Assembly (NCBI RefSeq): GCF_007997075.1
Contig: NZ_VORS01000002.1
Span: forward strand, 186,001 to 250,000
Direction: 5' to 3'
DNA length: 64,000 bases
Source of the DNA: Polaribacter sp. IC073
Lineage (GTDB): Bacteria; Bacteroidota; Bacteroidia; Flavobacteriales; Flavobacteriaceae
Part shown: positions 36,944-45,280 of the stretch, in pieces
Layout: the number at the start of each line of letters is the position of its first letter
How positions within the stretch are numbered: position 1 is the first letter of the stretch
Program-made: the position numbers and the translations under genes
Notes under the pieces: model-generated
What the model was told of the DNA's origin: nothing
The model's database searches: none
What the model saw: the letters and a program-made list of their open reading frames with translations, nothing else

Positions 36944-37735
36944 ATGAATTTGCTAAAAAACAGTCTAAAAAAAGAGTATTTAAAAAATTTAAACAAAAAA
37001 GAGAAAGAAGAATTATTTATTGCTAATGGTATTCTTACTAGAAGTGAACATAATAATAAAACTTACATCAGCAATAAAATATTAGATGAGATTTATGAAA
37101 CTTTTTGCTACGATCATTTAAACACTGTAAAAGCGGAGGATTATCCTATTCGAAAATTAAAAATAGACCTGCAAATTACAATAGATAATTTAGAAAAAGA
37201 AAAACTTATTAAAAAGAAATTCAAAAAAAACAAAAAAATACTTCATAAATGTGAACTAACTTTTGGTTACTTATCTTCACCAGAAGATCTTAAAGAAATG
37301 TTATATGATAGTTTTGAAGAATACTTTAAAGATCAAATTTCCGAAGAGGTAATTGAAGACTACATTACAAGTGAGCTTACCTATACATATTATGAAACCA
37401 CCTATCCTTTTAACGATTTAATAAAAATTGAAAAAGCAATGATGGCTTTAGAATTTTTACAATCTCAAATAACCAACGCTACTCATAATAAAAATGGAAA
37501 AAATAATGTATTAACAATTCCTGAAAAAATTGTTTTTTTAGATAAAATTAGGGAAATTGAAGTTGATACTTGGGATGAATTAGACTACAAAAAAAGGGCT
37601 AAAATTATAAGCTTATTAACTGGTAATAATGAGCAATTCCTTAGAAAGTCTATTTCTAAACTTAATAGATCATTTGAAGAGAATAAGAAATATGTTGATC
37701 AAATGGATAGCCTTATAAAAAGCCTCATGGTATAA
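36944..37735 (+). CDS. Unknown cytoplasmic protein upstream of a DUF3987 gene
   Basis: 263 residues, not recognised. Highly charged, with no signal peptide or membrane segment; long helices are likely throughout. The layout (DUF3987 and TOPRIM-like genes next on the same strand, gap 73 bp) suggests a replication or regulation role in the same mobile element, as a small primase-associated or copy-control protein. That is inferred from neighbours only. Confidence 0.55.
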   Translation: MNLLKNSLKKEYLKNLNKKEKEELFIANGILTRSEHNNKTYISNKILDEIYETFCYDHLNTVKAEDYPIRKLKIDLQITIDNLEKEKLIKKKFKKNKKILHKCELTFGYLSSPEDLKEMLYDSFEEYFKDQISEEVIEDYITSELTYTYYETTYPFNDLIKIEKAMMALEFLQSQITNATHNKNGKNNVLTIPEKIVFLDKIREIEVDTWDELDYKKRAKIISLLTGNNEQFLRKSISKLNRSFEENKKYVDQMDSLIKSLMV

Positions 37736-37808
37736 GACTTGGTATATACCAAAACTAAAAATCACTAGATATTTATATACGTTTACACCGTAATTAAAAA
37801 TAAAAATT

Positions 37809-39101
37809 ATGGTAAATAAAAAATTATTTAACTCAAATTTAGAGATAGAAAAATCATTAGAAAAATTAACTAAATCAAAGAAAGACATTCTTAGAGATCA
37901 ATTAGATGTAATAATTTCAAAATTACCTCTAGGTTTATCTTCCTTAATAGAAAATGGATTTAAGTATAAAAGAATACCAAAAGAGTATTTATTAAGTTCC
38001 GTTCTATTTGCATTTTCAGCAGCTACAGGAAGAACATTTTTTATTGATGCTTTTGGGTATAAAAACTATGCAAACCTTTATTTTGTAATAATAGGAAGCA
38101 GAGGAGATGTAAAAAGTGAAGCAATAAAAACCGCTACTGCTCCAATAAAAAAGGCAGATGATATAGATTATGAAACCTTTTTATTTGATAATAGAGATCT
38201 TGGTAAAGATGATAAAGAAATTAAAAGAAGACAAACATTAATTCAAAATGCAACTATAGAAGCAGCGCAACAGATTCATTTTGAAAATCCCAATTCTATC
38301 GGTTTGTGTTTGGATGAAATTTATGGTTTGGTACAAAAAATGGCTAATCCTAATAGTAGAGATGGTGTAGAATGGAGAAATTTCTTTTTAGAAGGTTATA
38401 CCAACGATTATATTGATGTATCTAGAAAAACAAGTCTTAGTTTTAGAATTCCCGAAAGCTATCCAACCTTAATTGGTGGTTTGCAACATCAGTTTGTAAA
38501 GGATTTATTTGCAAATGGTAATTTAGAAAGTGGTTTTATTGATAGACTTCTATTTACTACAAAGTTGACTGAAAATAGAAAACTTAGAAAGGAAGGTATT
38601 CCTCCAGGTTGTCTAGAGCAATACAATCATTCTATTAAAAATTTATTAGACTATAAAAAGCAGAGTGAAAATCCAGAAGAATTAAGAAAACAATTTAAAA
38701 TTCCATTTACCAAAGAAGCTGAATTAATGTTATTTAATTATGTGCAAAATCTTATAGATGAAAAAGAGATTGCGCAACCAATGATAAAAGAGTATATGTC
38801 AAAAATGCAAATTTCTATTCATAAGTTTTGTTTGTTGTCTTTTATGATGTTAAATGCTTCTGAAAGTACTTTTAAATCAGAAATAACTGAAGAATCAGTA
38901 GAGTTAGCGATAGCTTTAAATGAGTTTTATTTTTTAAATTTTCAAGTTATTATTGAAGATGCTATTAAAGCTGAACATAATAAAATTTCTATTGACGATG
39001 TTGTTGCAATGGGTAAAAAGAATGGAGCAACTCAAAAAGCTGTTACAGAAGTTACTGGGGTTCATAAAAGTACTATTTCAAGAAAATGGGGAGATGATTA
39101 A
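37809..39101 (+). CDS. DUF3987-type ATPase/primase-helicase-like protein
   Basis: 430 residues. After an N-terminal helix, LYFVIIGSRGDVKSEAIKT (about residues 93-111) is the degenerate Walker A seen in DUF3987 proteins, in which the usual Gly before Lys is replaced. SIGLCLDEIYGLVQ is the Walker B region, and TLIGGLQHQFV with GFIDRLLFTT carries the sensor positions and an arginine finger. The last 40 residues form an HTH (KNGATQKAVTEVTGVHKSTI). DUF3987 proteins partner with TOPRIM/primase proteins in plasmids and integrative elements; the next gene is such a protein. Confidence 0.78.
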   Translation: MVNKKLFNSNLEIEKSLEKLTKSKKDILRDQLDVIISKLPLGLSSLIENGFKYKRIPKEYLLSSVLFAFSAATGRTFFIDAFGYKNYANLYFVIIGSRGDVKSEAIKTATAPIKKADDIDYETFLFDNRDLGKDDKEIKRRQTLIQNATIEAAQQIHFENPNSIGLCLDEIYGLVQKMANPNSRDGVEWRNFFLEGYTNDYIDVSRKTSLSFRIPESYPTLIGGLQHQFVKDLFANGNLESGFIDRLLFTTKLTENRKLRKEGIPPGCLEQYNHSIKNLLDYKKQSENPEELRKQFKIPFTKEAELMLFNYVQNLIDEKEIAQPMIKEYMSKMQISIHKFCLLSFMMLNASESTFKSEITEESVELAIALNEFYFLNFQVIIEDAIKAEHNKISIDDVVAMGKKNGATQKAVTEVTGVHKSTISRKWGDD

Positions 39102-39102
39102 T

Positions 39103-39206
39103 GCAACACGCAACACGCAACTAGAAACTTTCTAACAACCCCACCTAAACATCTAAAAATAAACAACTTGAACAACTTATTTGTAAAGTTGTGAGTTGCA
39201 GGTTGC
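39103..39206. repeat. Paired 7-bp-period arrays (GCAACAC / GTTGYRG)
   Basis: Just after the DUF3987 stop, GCAACAC GCAACAC GCAAC (39103-39121); 66 bp later, GTTGTGA GTTGCAG GTTGC (39188-39206), roughly the inverse complement. Both keep a 7-base step. The two could pair in RNA or DNA. Confidence 0.5.
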
Positions 39207-39219
39207 AAACTAAAACAAT

Positions 39220-40155
39220 ATGTATCATAAAATAGAGCAGCATTTAGTATTTAATAAAAAAAGGAATAAAAACTTGGTTACGCCGTGTTGTCATAAAAGC
39301 AATAAAAATTTAAAATTTGTAACTTATAGGAACTATCCAGAAATATATGGTTATTGCCATTCATGTGGAAAAGCAACTTTACCTCCAACAATTTATAAAG
39401 ATGATCTTGGTAATGAGTTTTATTGGAATGTATTACAGAAGAAGTTTGAATCCGTATTACATTTGTATGACAAATCTGTATTACAAAATATAAAAAGTAT
39501 TGCTACAAGTAAAACAAAAAGTATTGCAGCTATAAAACACATTGATTTTTATGAAGTTACAAAAAGTATGCAACTATTACCTGAAAATAATTTATTAGGA
39601 CACTTACGTTCTAAGTATTGCAACACTAAAATTGATTTCATTAAAAAAAAGTATTATATCGGTACTGTTAAAGATGGCGGAACGATTTTTTGGAACATTA
39701 ACAAAGATGGTAAAGTTCAGAAATCTAAAATTTTCTATCATAAAAAGAACGGAAAAAGAACAACGCATTTTAAAGTTCCATTTGTAAAAGATGACGGATA
39801 TTACGATTGTCTTTTCGGAGAACATCTTTTATTTAAAAACAATAACCCCATCGTTTTAGTGGAAGGAGAAAAAACCGCCATTGTTTGTGCAATTCATTTT
39901 CCAAATTTTAATTGGTTGTCATACGGAGGAATAAATGGTATGACAAATGATAAAATGAAAGTATTATCTGGAAAAAATATTTTTATAGTGCCAGATTTAA
40001 GCGAAAAAGCAATAAGTATTGCAAATAAAAGAGCGGAAGAATTAAAGGTATTAAAAATCTCAGCAAAAATTTGGGATATGAGAAAGGGATTAAGTGACGA
40101 GGAACTAATTGAAAAAGGTTTTTACAATTGCGATTTAGAGGATTTTTTAAACTAA
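39220..40155 (+). CDS. TOPRIM-like primase-type protein (DUF6371-like)
   Basis: 311 residues. An N-terminal zinc-finger-like set includes LVTPCCHKSNKN and IYGYCHSCGKATLPP, similar to the Cys pattern of DnaG-like zinc ribbons. The C-terminal half is TOPRIM-like: NNPIVLVEGEKTAIVCAIHFP supplies the Glu, and later FIVPDLSEKA an Asp. The fold and its position after a DUF3987 protein point to a primase-like role in replication of the element. Catalysis is not proven. Its last 9 bases overlap the convergent repressor gene. Confidence 0.7.
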   Translation: MYHKIEQHLVFNKKRNKNLVTPCCHKSNKNLKFVTYRNYPEIYGYCHSCGKATLPPTIYKDDLGNEFYWNVLQKKFESVLHLYDKSVLQNIKSIATSKTKSIAAIKHIDFYEVTKSMQLLPENNLLGHLRSKYCNTKIDFIKKKYYIGTVKDGGTIFWNINKDGKVQKSKIFYHKKNGKRTTHFKVPFVKDDGYYDCLFGEHLLFKNNNPIVLVEGEKTAIVCAIHFPNFNWLSYGGINGMTNDKMKVLSGKNIFIVPDLSEKAISIANKRAEELKVLKISAKIWDMRKGLSDEELIEKGFYNCDLEDFLN

Positions 40156-40920
40156 TGTTTTCTTCAAAGCCTCTAACTCCACACCTAAACCATTAAACAT
40201 TTGTAAAATACTACTTAGTTTTAATTCATGTTCTTCATATTCTTGGGTATTAATACTACAAGTAAATTTCCACAATTCTAAAATTTCAGAAACAGGCACT
40301 TCGTAAGACTGATACATTGTATTGTCTGGTTTCAATAAAAAAGATTGCTTTTCTTCGACTAGGTTTTCTAATCTTTTATAGGTCATTCCATCATCTTTGG
40401 TAACGACAATGTAAGAATGTCCGCTTTTCGCTTCTTTAATATCTTCAACAAATTCTGCCACCACATAAGAACCATCTTTCATTGGCAACATAGAATCTCC
40501 TTTAATTGGAAAAGCCCTATGTTTTCCTGTAGGTAAAAATGGGAGCTTTATTTTTTCTAATTGTTCAATGTATTCAGGATCATCATACCCCAATAAATAT
40601 CCTGCAGATGCTTTTGCAGAAACAACTTCTATTAAGTTTTCATTATCACTATCTACTGTAATTGGAAATAAGACTCTTTTATTACCAACTTCAATAAAGG
40701 AAACATCTTTAGCTTTTGTCAAATCATTTTTGATGATAATATCAATCGGGATTTTAAAATAAGCCGAAAAATCAATCAAAAAATCGATGGTAGGCGAAGA
40801 CCTTCCCTCTTCATAAGAACTTATTCTAGATCTAGTTACAGACAATTCTTCTGCTAAAGACTCTTGTGTAAACTTCTTTAAACTTCTTAAATGTTTGATG
40901 TTTTTTGATAAATTACTCAT
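40147..40920 (-). CDS. LexA-like repressor: XRE HTH plus S24 autoprotease
   Basis: 257 residues. Residues 4-60 are an XRE-type HTH (LRSLKKFTQESLAEEL, VTRSRISSYEEG). Residues about 95-220 are a LexA/UmuD-like S24 domain: the cleavage bond is Ala106-Gly107 in SAKASAGYLL, the nucleophile is Ser143 in GDSMLPMKDG, and the general base is Lys182 in GMTYKRL. RecA-triggered self-cleavage would free the divergent dinB/dnaE genes after DNA damage. A helical C-terminal tail of about 40 residues is extra. The 52-bp spacer to dinB is full of repeats likely to be its operator. Confidence 0.88.
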   Translation of the reverse strand: MSNLSKNIKHLRSLKKFTQESLAEELSVTRSRISSYEEGRSSPTIDFLIDFSAYFKIPIDIIIKNDLTKAKDVSFIEVGNKRVLFPITVDSDNENLIEVVSAKASAGYLLGYDDPEYIEQLEKIKLPFLPTGKHRAFPIKGDSMLPMKDGSYVVAEFVEDIKEAKSGHSYIVVTKDDGMTYKRLENLVEEKQSFLLKPDNTMYQSYEVPVSEILELWKFTCSINTQEYEEHELKLSSILQMFNGLGVELEALKKTLV

Positions 40921-40923
40921 AAT

Positions 40924-40972
40924 GCTACAATAGTGAGCAACAAATGTAGTCTTTTGTAGCTAGTTTTGTAGC
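40924..40972. promoter_or_regulatory. Repeated operator between the repressor and dinB
   Basis: Half sites related to TTTTGTAGC occur at 40952-40960 and 40964-40972 (12-bp step), a weaker one at 40942-40950 (AAATGTAGT), and the inverse GCTACAA at 40924-40930. They fill almost the whole 52-bp space between the two start codons, so binding would block both genes. Confidence 0.6.
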
Positions 40973-42187
40973 GTGAAAAAAAATATTTTGCATCTCGATT
41001 TAGATACTTTCTTTGTCTCTTGTGAACGTTTGATTGATAGTAGGTTGCAAAAAAAACCTTTGTTAGTTGGCGGAACTGGAGACCGAGGTGTTGTGGCGGC
41101 TTGTAGTTATGAAACAAGAAGATTTGGCGTGCATTCTGGCATGTCTATGAAGATTGCAAGAAAGTTATGTCCTGAAGCAATTGTTATTCGGGGAGACACC
41201 AGTATCTATTCTAAATACTCAAATATTGTCACAGAAATCATCAAAGAGAAAGTGCCTATTTTCGAAAAAGCAAGTATTGATGAATTCTATGCAGACCTAA
41301 CCGGAATGGATGCCTTTTTTGGAAGTTATAAATATGCTTCTGAATTACGTCAGCGAATTATTAGAGAAAGCGGATTGCCAATATCCTTCGGAATGTCGCA
41401 GAATAAAATGGTTTCTAAAGTAGCAACTGGTGAAGCAAAACCAAACAATCAATTATTGATTGATGCAGGTTTTGAAAAAGATTTTTTGGCACCTTTATCC
41501 ATTAAAAAAATTCCATCCGTAGGTAACAAAACCTATCAAATTCTTAGAAATCTTGGCGTTGATAAAATAAAGGTCATTCAAGAAATGCCTTTAGAAATGA
41601 TGGTTAGTGTTTTAGGTAAAAACGGAAAAACAATATGGAAACGTGCCAACGGAATTGATAATCCCCCAATTATTGCTTTTCACGAGCGCAAATCTTTATC
41701 TACTGAAAGAACCTATACAAAAGACACCATTGATATGATAAAGTTAAAAGAAACCATTTTTGCAATGGCTGAAAACTTAGCTTACCAACTGAGAAAAGGA
41801 GACAAATTAGCAGGTGTAATTAGTGTGAAAATTAGATATTCAGACTTTAACACGTATAACAAACAAATAAAAATCCCATATACGAGTGCAGATCATATTA
41901 TTATTCCTGCTGTTTTAGAATTGTTTAAAAAACTGTATCAACGTAGGTTATTAATTCGGTTGGTCGGAGTGAAGGTATCTGATATTGTAAGTGGTAATTA
42001 TCAAATCAATCTTTTTGATGATACGGAACAAATGTTAGAGCTATACAATGCAATGGATATGGTTCGTAACAAGTACGGAGAGAAAAGTATTATGAGAGCG
42101 GCTTCTATGGGCGCAAAATCTATTGGACGTTTTAGCAATCCTTTTAACGGAGAACCACCATTAGTTTTAGCACATAGAAAACAATAA
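40973..42187 (+). CDS. dinB: Y-family DNA polymerase IV (DinB)
   Basis: 404 residues from GTG. Catalytic acids are in HLDLDTFFVSCE and SIDEFYADLTG; SYETRRFGVHSGM is the fingers motif, and IPSVGNKTYQILRNLG is the HhH thumb region. The little-finger domain follows with ERKSLSTERTY. It performs translesion synthesis. GTG lies within the operator, and the next gene starts 11 bp after its stop, so the two polymerases are one SOS-controlled operon. Confidence 0.94.
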   Translation: MKKNILHLDLDTFFVSCERLIDSRLQKKPLLVGGTGDRGVVAACSYETRRFGVHSGMSMKIARKLCPEAIVIRGDTSIYSKYSNIVTEIIKEKVPIFEKASIDEFYADLTGMDAFFGSYKYASELRQRIIRESGLPISFGMSQNKMVSKVATGEAKPNNQLLIDAGFEKDFLAPLSIKKIPSVGNKTYQILRNLGVDKIKVIQEMPLEMMVSVLGKNGKTIWKRANGIDNPPIIAFHERKSLSTERTYTKDTIDMIKLKETIFAMAENLAYQLRKGDKLAGVISVKIRYSDFNTYNKQIKIPYTSADHIIIPAVLELFKKLYQRRLLIRLVGVKVSDIVSGNYQINLFDDTEQMLELYNAMDMVRNKYGEKSIMRAASMGAKSIGRFSNPFNGEPPLVLAHRKQ

Positions 42188-42198
42188 TCCATCGTTAT

Positions 42199-45156
42199 AT
42201 GTATCTAAACTGTCATACTTATTATTCCTTACGTTACGGTACGTTTTCGGAAATAGGGTTACTAGAACTCGCAAAAGAAAACAATATAAAAAGTATTGCT
42301 CTTACAGATATTAACAATACTTCTGCTTGCATGAATTTTATACAACAAGCTAATAAATATAACATTAGACCTATTATTGGTGTTGATTTTAGAAATGGCA
42401 ATCAACAACAATTTGTAGCACTTGCAAAAAATAATATTGGTTTTCAAAACATTAATCAATACTTATCTGCTTTTTTAGAATCTAAAACACCCATTCCAGA
42501 TATTCCAAGTTATTTAGAAGAGGTGTTTATTATTTATCCCTTTGAAAAAGTATTGCAGTTAAATATGACCTCTTTTAAAGAGCATGAATTTATTGGGGTT
42601 TCTATTGCTGAAATTAATAAACTCCGTTTTTCTCATTTAAACAAATTTGAAGATAAAATTGTCATACAACAACAAGTTACCATCAGAAATAAAAAAGATT
42701 TTAACGCACACAGATTGTTACGTGCCATAGACAACAATACTTTATTAAGCAAACTCGCTACCACAGAACAATGTCTTACAACAGATGTAATGCATACAAA
42801 AAAAGAATTGTTAGCATTTTATAAAGAGTTTCCTAAAAGTATTGCAAACACAGAAAAAGTATTGCAAGAATGTAATACGTTTTTTGACTTTCATGATGAT
42901 AGAAACAACCAAAACCTTAAAAAGTATTGCAATAGTTTCGAGGAAGATTGTAAAATGTTATTGCTGTTATGTGATGAAAAAATACACAAGAGATATCCAA
43001 ACCCTACTCAAAAAGTACACGAGCGACTTCAGAAAGAATTGAAAGTCATTATTGAATTGAAGTTTGTTTCCTTTTTTTTAATCAATTATGACATTATCAA
43101 ATATGCGAAAAGCAACAACTTTTTTCATGTGGGTAGAGGAAGTGGCGCCAATAGTATAGTGGCGTATATTTTAGGAATTACAGATGTAGATCCTATTGAG
43201 CTCGATTTATATTTCGAACGTTTTATCAATCCGTTTCGAGCTTCTCCACCAGATTTTGACATTGATTTTTCTTGGAAAGATAGAAACACCGTGACACAAT
43301 ATATGTTCGATCGTTTTGATAATGTGGCTTTATTAGCAACCTACGTTACATTTAAATACCGAGCAGTGGTTCGGGAATTGGGGAAAGTATTTGGGCTACC
43401 TAAAGAGGAAATCGACAAGCTCAGTAAAAGAGCTATTGGAGATACATTAGACGATATTTCGAAATTGGTTTTAAAATACGGAAAACTGATAGAGGGCTTT
43501 CCAAATTATGTAAGTGTGCATTCTGCAGGGATTTTAATTCTAGAAAAGCCCATTCATTATTATTCTGCGACCAGTTTACCTCCAAAAGGATTTCCTACCG
43601 TTCAGTTCGATATGAACATTGCAGATGATGTAGGTGTTTTTAAATTCGATATTTTAGGTCAACGTGGATTGGCAAAAATTAAGGAGGCCTTAGAAATCAT
43701 CAAAGAGAACAATCCCGATGCTCCAGAAATTGACATCACAGATGTAGAAAGTTTCAAAAAGGACAAAAACATCAACAACCTTTTAAAAACAGGGGGAGCC
43801 ATTGGTGCATATTATGTAGAGTCTCCTGCAATGCGTGGGTTGATGCAAAAATTACAAACAGATGATTATTTAGGTTTGGTGGCGGCGAGTTCTATTATCA
43901 GACCAGGTGTTTCTGGTTCTGGAATGAAAGAGGAATTTATAAAAAGACATCGTTTTCCTGAAAAACGAAAAGAAGCACATCCGATTTTATTACAAATTAT
44001 GCCCGAAACCTATGGTGTAATGGTGTACCAAGAAGATGTGATGAAGGTCGCAAACAAATTTGCAGATTTAACCCTGGGGGAAGCAGATGTGTTGCGAAGA
44101 GGAATGAGTGGAAAATACCGTTCTGTGGAAGAATTTAAAGCGGTGGAAGATAAATTTATAGCCAATTGTAGAAAAAAGGGACACAAAGACGATTTAATTT
44201 TTGAAGTGTGGAATCAGATCAAAAGTTTTGCAGGCTATGCGTTTGCAAAGGGGCACTCTGCTTCCTATGCGATAGAGAGCTACCAAAGTTTATTCTTAAA
44301 ATGTTACTATCCAATAGAATTCATGACTGCTGTTTTAAATAATGGTGGCGGATTTTATGCTGCAGAACATTACATTCATGAAGCAAAAATGTGTGGTGCT
44401 ATTGTAGAGTTGCCTTGTATCAATAATAGCGACCATGCAAATACCGTAAAAGGAAAAACGATTTATTTGGGTTTTGGGTATTTAAAAAATTTAGAACATT
44501 TATTAATCCAACGAATTTTAACAGAACGTCAATTGTATGGCAATTTTCTTTCTTTAGATGATTTTATAGATCGTATTGCAATATCTATAGAGCAGCTAAC
44601 GGTTCTAATTCGTATAGATGCATTTCGCTTTACCAAGAAACCAAAAACCAAATTGCTTTGGCAAGCTACTTTTAAACTCAATGCGACTAAAAAGGAACTC
44701 AAACCAGACCAGGTGAAATTGTTTCGTGTGCAAAATCAAAATTTTGAAATTCCGAAATTAAACACACATTGGTTAGAAAATGTATATGATGAAATGGAGT
44801 TACTAGGATTTACAATTCATGATTATTTTTCTTTAGTAACAGACAAACTATGTCCGCATGCAAAAGCCAAAGAGATGCATCAGTATATAGATAAAAACGT
44901 ACTGCTATATGGGCAGTTGGTAAATACACGATTCAATAAAACGTCTCAAGGAAAACTCATGCGTTTAAGTACGTTTATTGATGCTGATGGGAATTATTTT
45001 GATGCTGTACATTTTACAGATGTGGTGCATCAATACCCAATAAACGGAATGGGAGTTTATGCCTGTTATGGAAAAATCACAGATCGTTTTGGTTTTTGTT
45101 CTATGAATGTTATTCAGTCTAAAAAAATGAGTATTGCTGGGGATCCTAGGCTGTAG
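42199..45156 (+). CDS. dnaE: Short DNA polymerase III alpha-like subunit (DnaE, mutasome type)
   Basis: 985 residues, shorter than a replicative DnaE of this phylum. The N-terminal PHP domain is eroded: NCHTYYSLRYGT keeps one His, but the usual TDHxN reads ALTDINNTSA. The polymerase core is sound: HVGRGSGANSIVAYILGIT, the catalytic SPPDFDIDFSW (about residues 350-358) and the third Asp in VFKFDILGQRGL. The HhH region (about 755-800) and an OB-like C-terminus (LLYGQLVNTRFNKTSQGKLM) follow. The lost PHP metal site suggests no proofreading. Its 3' end is repeated at 47965-48528. Confidence 0.88.
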   Translation: MYLNCHTYYSLRYGTFSEIGLLELAKENNIKSIALTDINNTSACMNFIQQANKYNIRPIIGVDFRNGNQQQFVALAKNNIGFQNINQYLSAFLESKTPIPDIPSYLEEVFIIYPFEKVLQLNMTSFKEHEFIGVSIAEINKLRFSHLNKFEDKIVIQQQVTIRNKKDFNAHRLLRAIDNNTLLSKLATTEQCLTTDVMHTKKELLAFYKEFPKSIANTEKVLQECNTFFDFHDDRNNQNLKKYCNSFEEDCKMLLLLCDEKIHKRYPNPTQKVHERLQKELKVIIELKFVSFFLINYDIIKYAKSNNFFHVGRGSGANSIVAYILGITDVDPIELDLYFERFINPFRASPPDFDIDFSWKDRNTVTQYMFDRFDNVALLATYVTFKYRAVVRELGKVFGLPKEEIDKLSKRAIGDTLDDISKLVLKYGKLIEGFPNYVSVHSAGILILEKPIHYYSATSLPPKGFPTVQFDMNIADDVGVFKFDILGQRGLAKIKEALEIIKENNPDAPEIDITDVESFKKDKNINNLLKTGGAIGAYYVESPAMRGLMQKLQTDDYLGLVAASSIIRPGVSGSGMKEEFIKRHRFPEKRKEAHPILLQIMPETYGVMVYQEDVMKVANKFADLTLGEADVLRRGMSGKYRSVEEFKAVEDKFIANCRKKGHKDDLIFEVWNQIKSFAGYAFAKGHSASYAIESYQSLFLKCYYPIEFMTAVLNNGGGFYAAEHYIHEAKMCGAIVELPCINNSDHANTVKGKTIYLGFGYLKNLEHLLIQRILTERQLYGNFLSLDDFIDRIAISIEQLTVLIRIDAFRFTKKPKTKLLWQATFKLNATKKELKPDQVKLFRVQNQNFEIPKLNTHWLENVYDEMELLGFTIHDYFSLVTDKLCPHAKAKEMHQYIDKNVLLYGQLVNTRFNKTSQGKLMRLSTFIDADGNYFDAVHFTDVVHQYPINGMGVYACYGKITDRFGFCSMNVIQSKKMSIAGDPRL

Positions 45157-45280
45157 TTAATTGAAAATAAATATCTGAAATATCCCTATAAGTAGGTATA
45201 TGATTAAATCATATATTTAAATATCTTTAAAACCATAATCTAACAAGGCAATTCCAATAAAAAAAATCAAAATTAACAGC

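Noticed and set aside
45197..45215. Palindrome TATATGATTAAATCATATA as terminator or operator
   Set aside because: Entirely A/T except two bases per arm, no T-run, and likely by chance in such AT-rich DNA.
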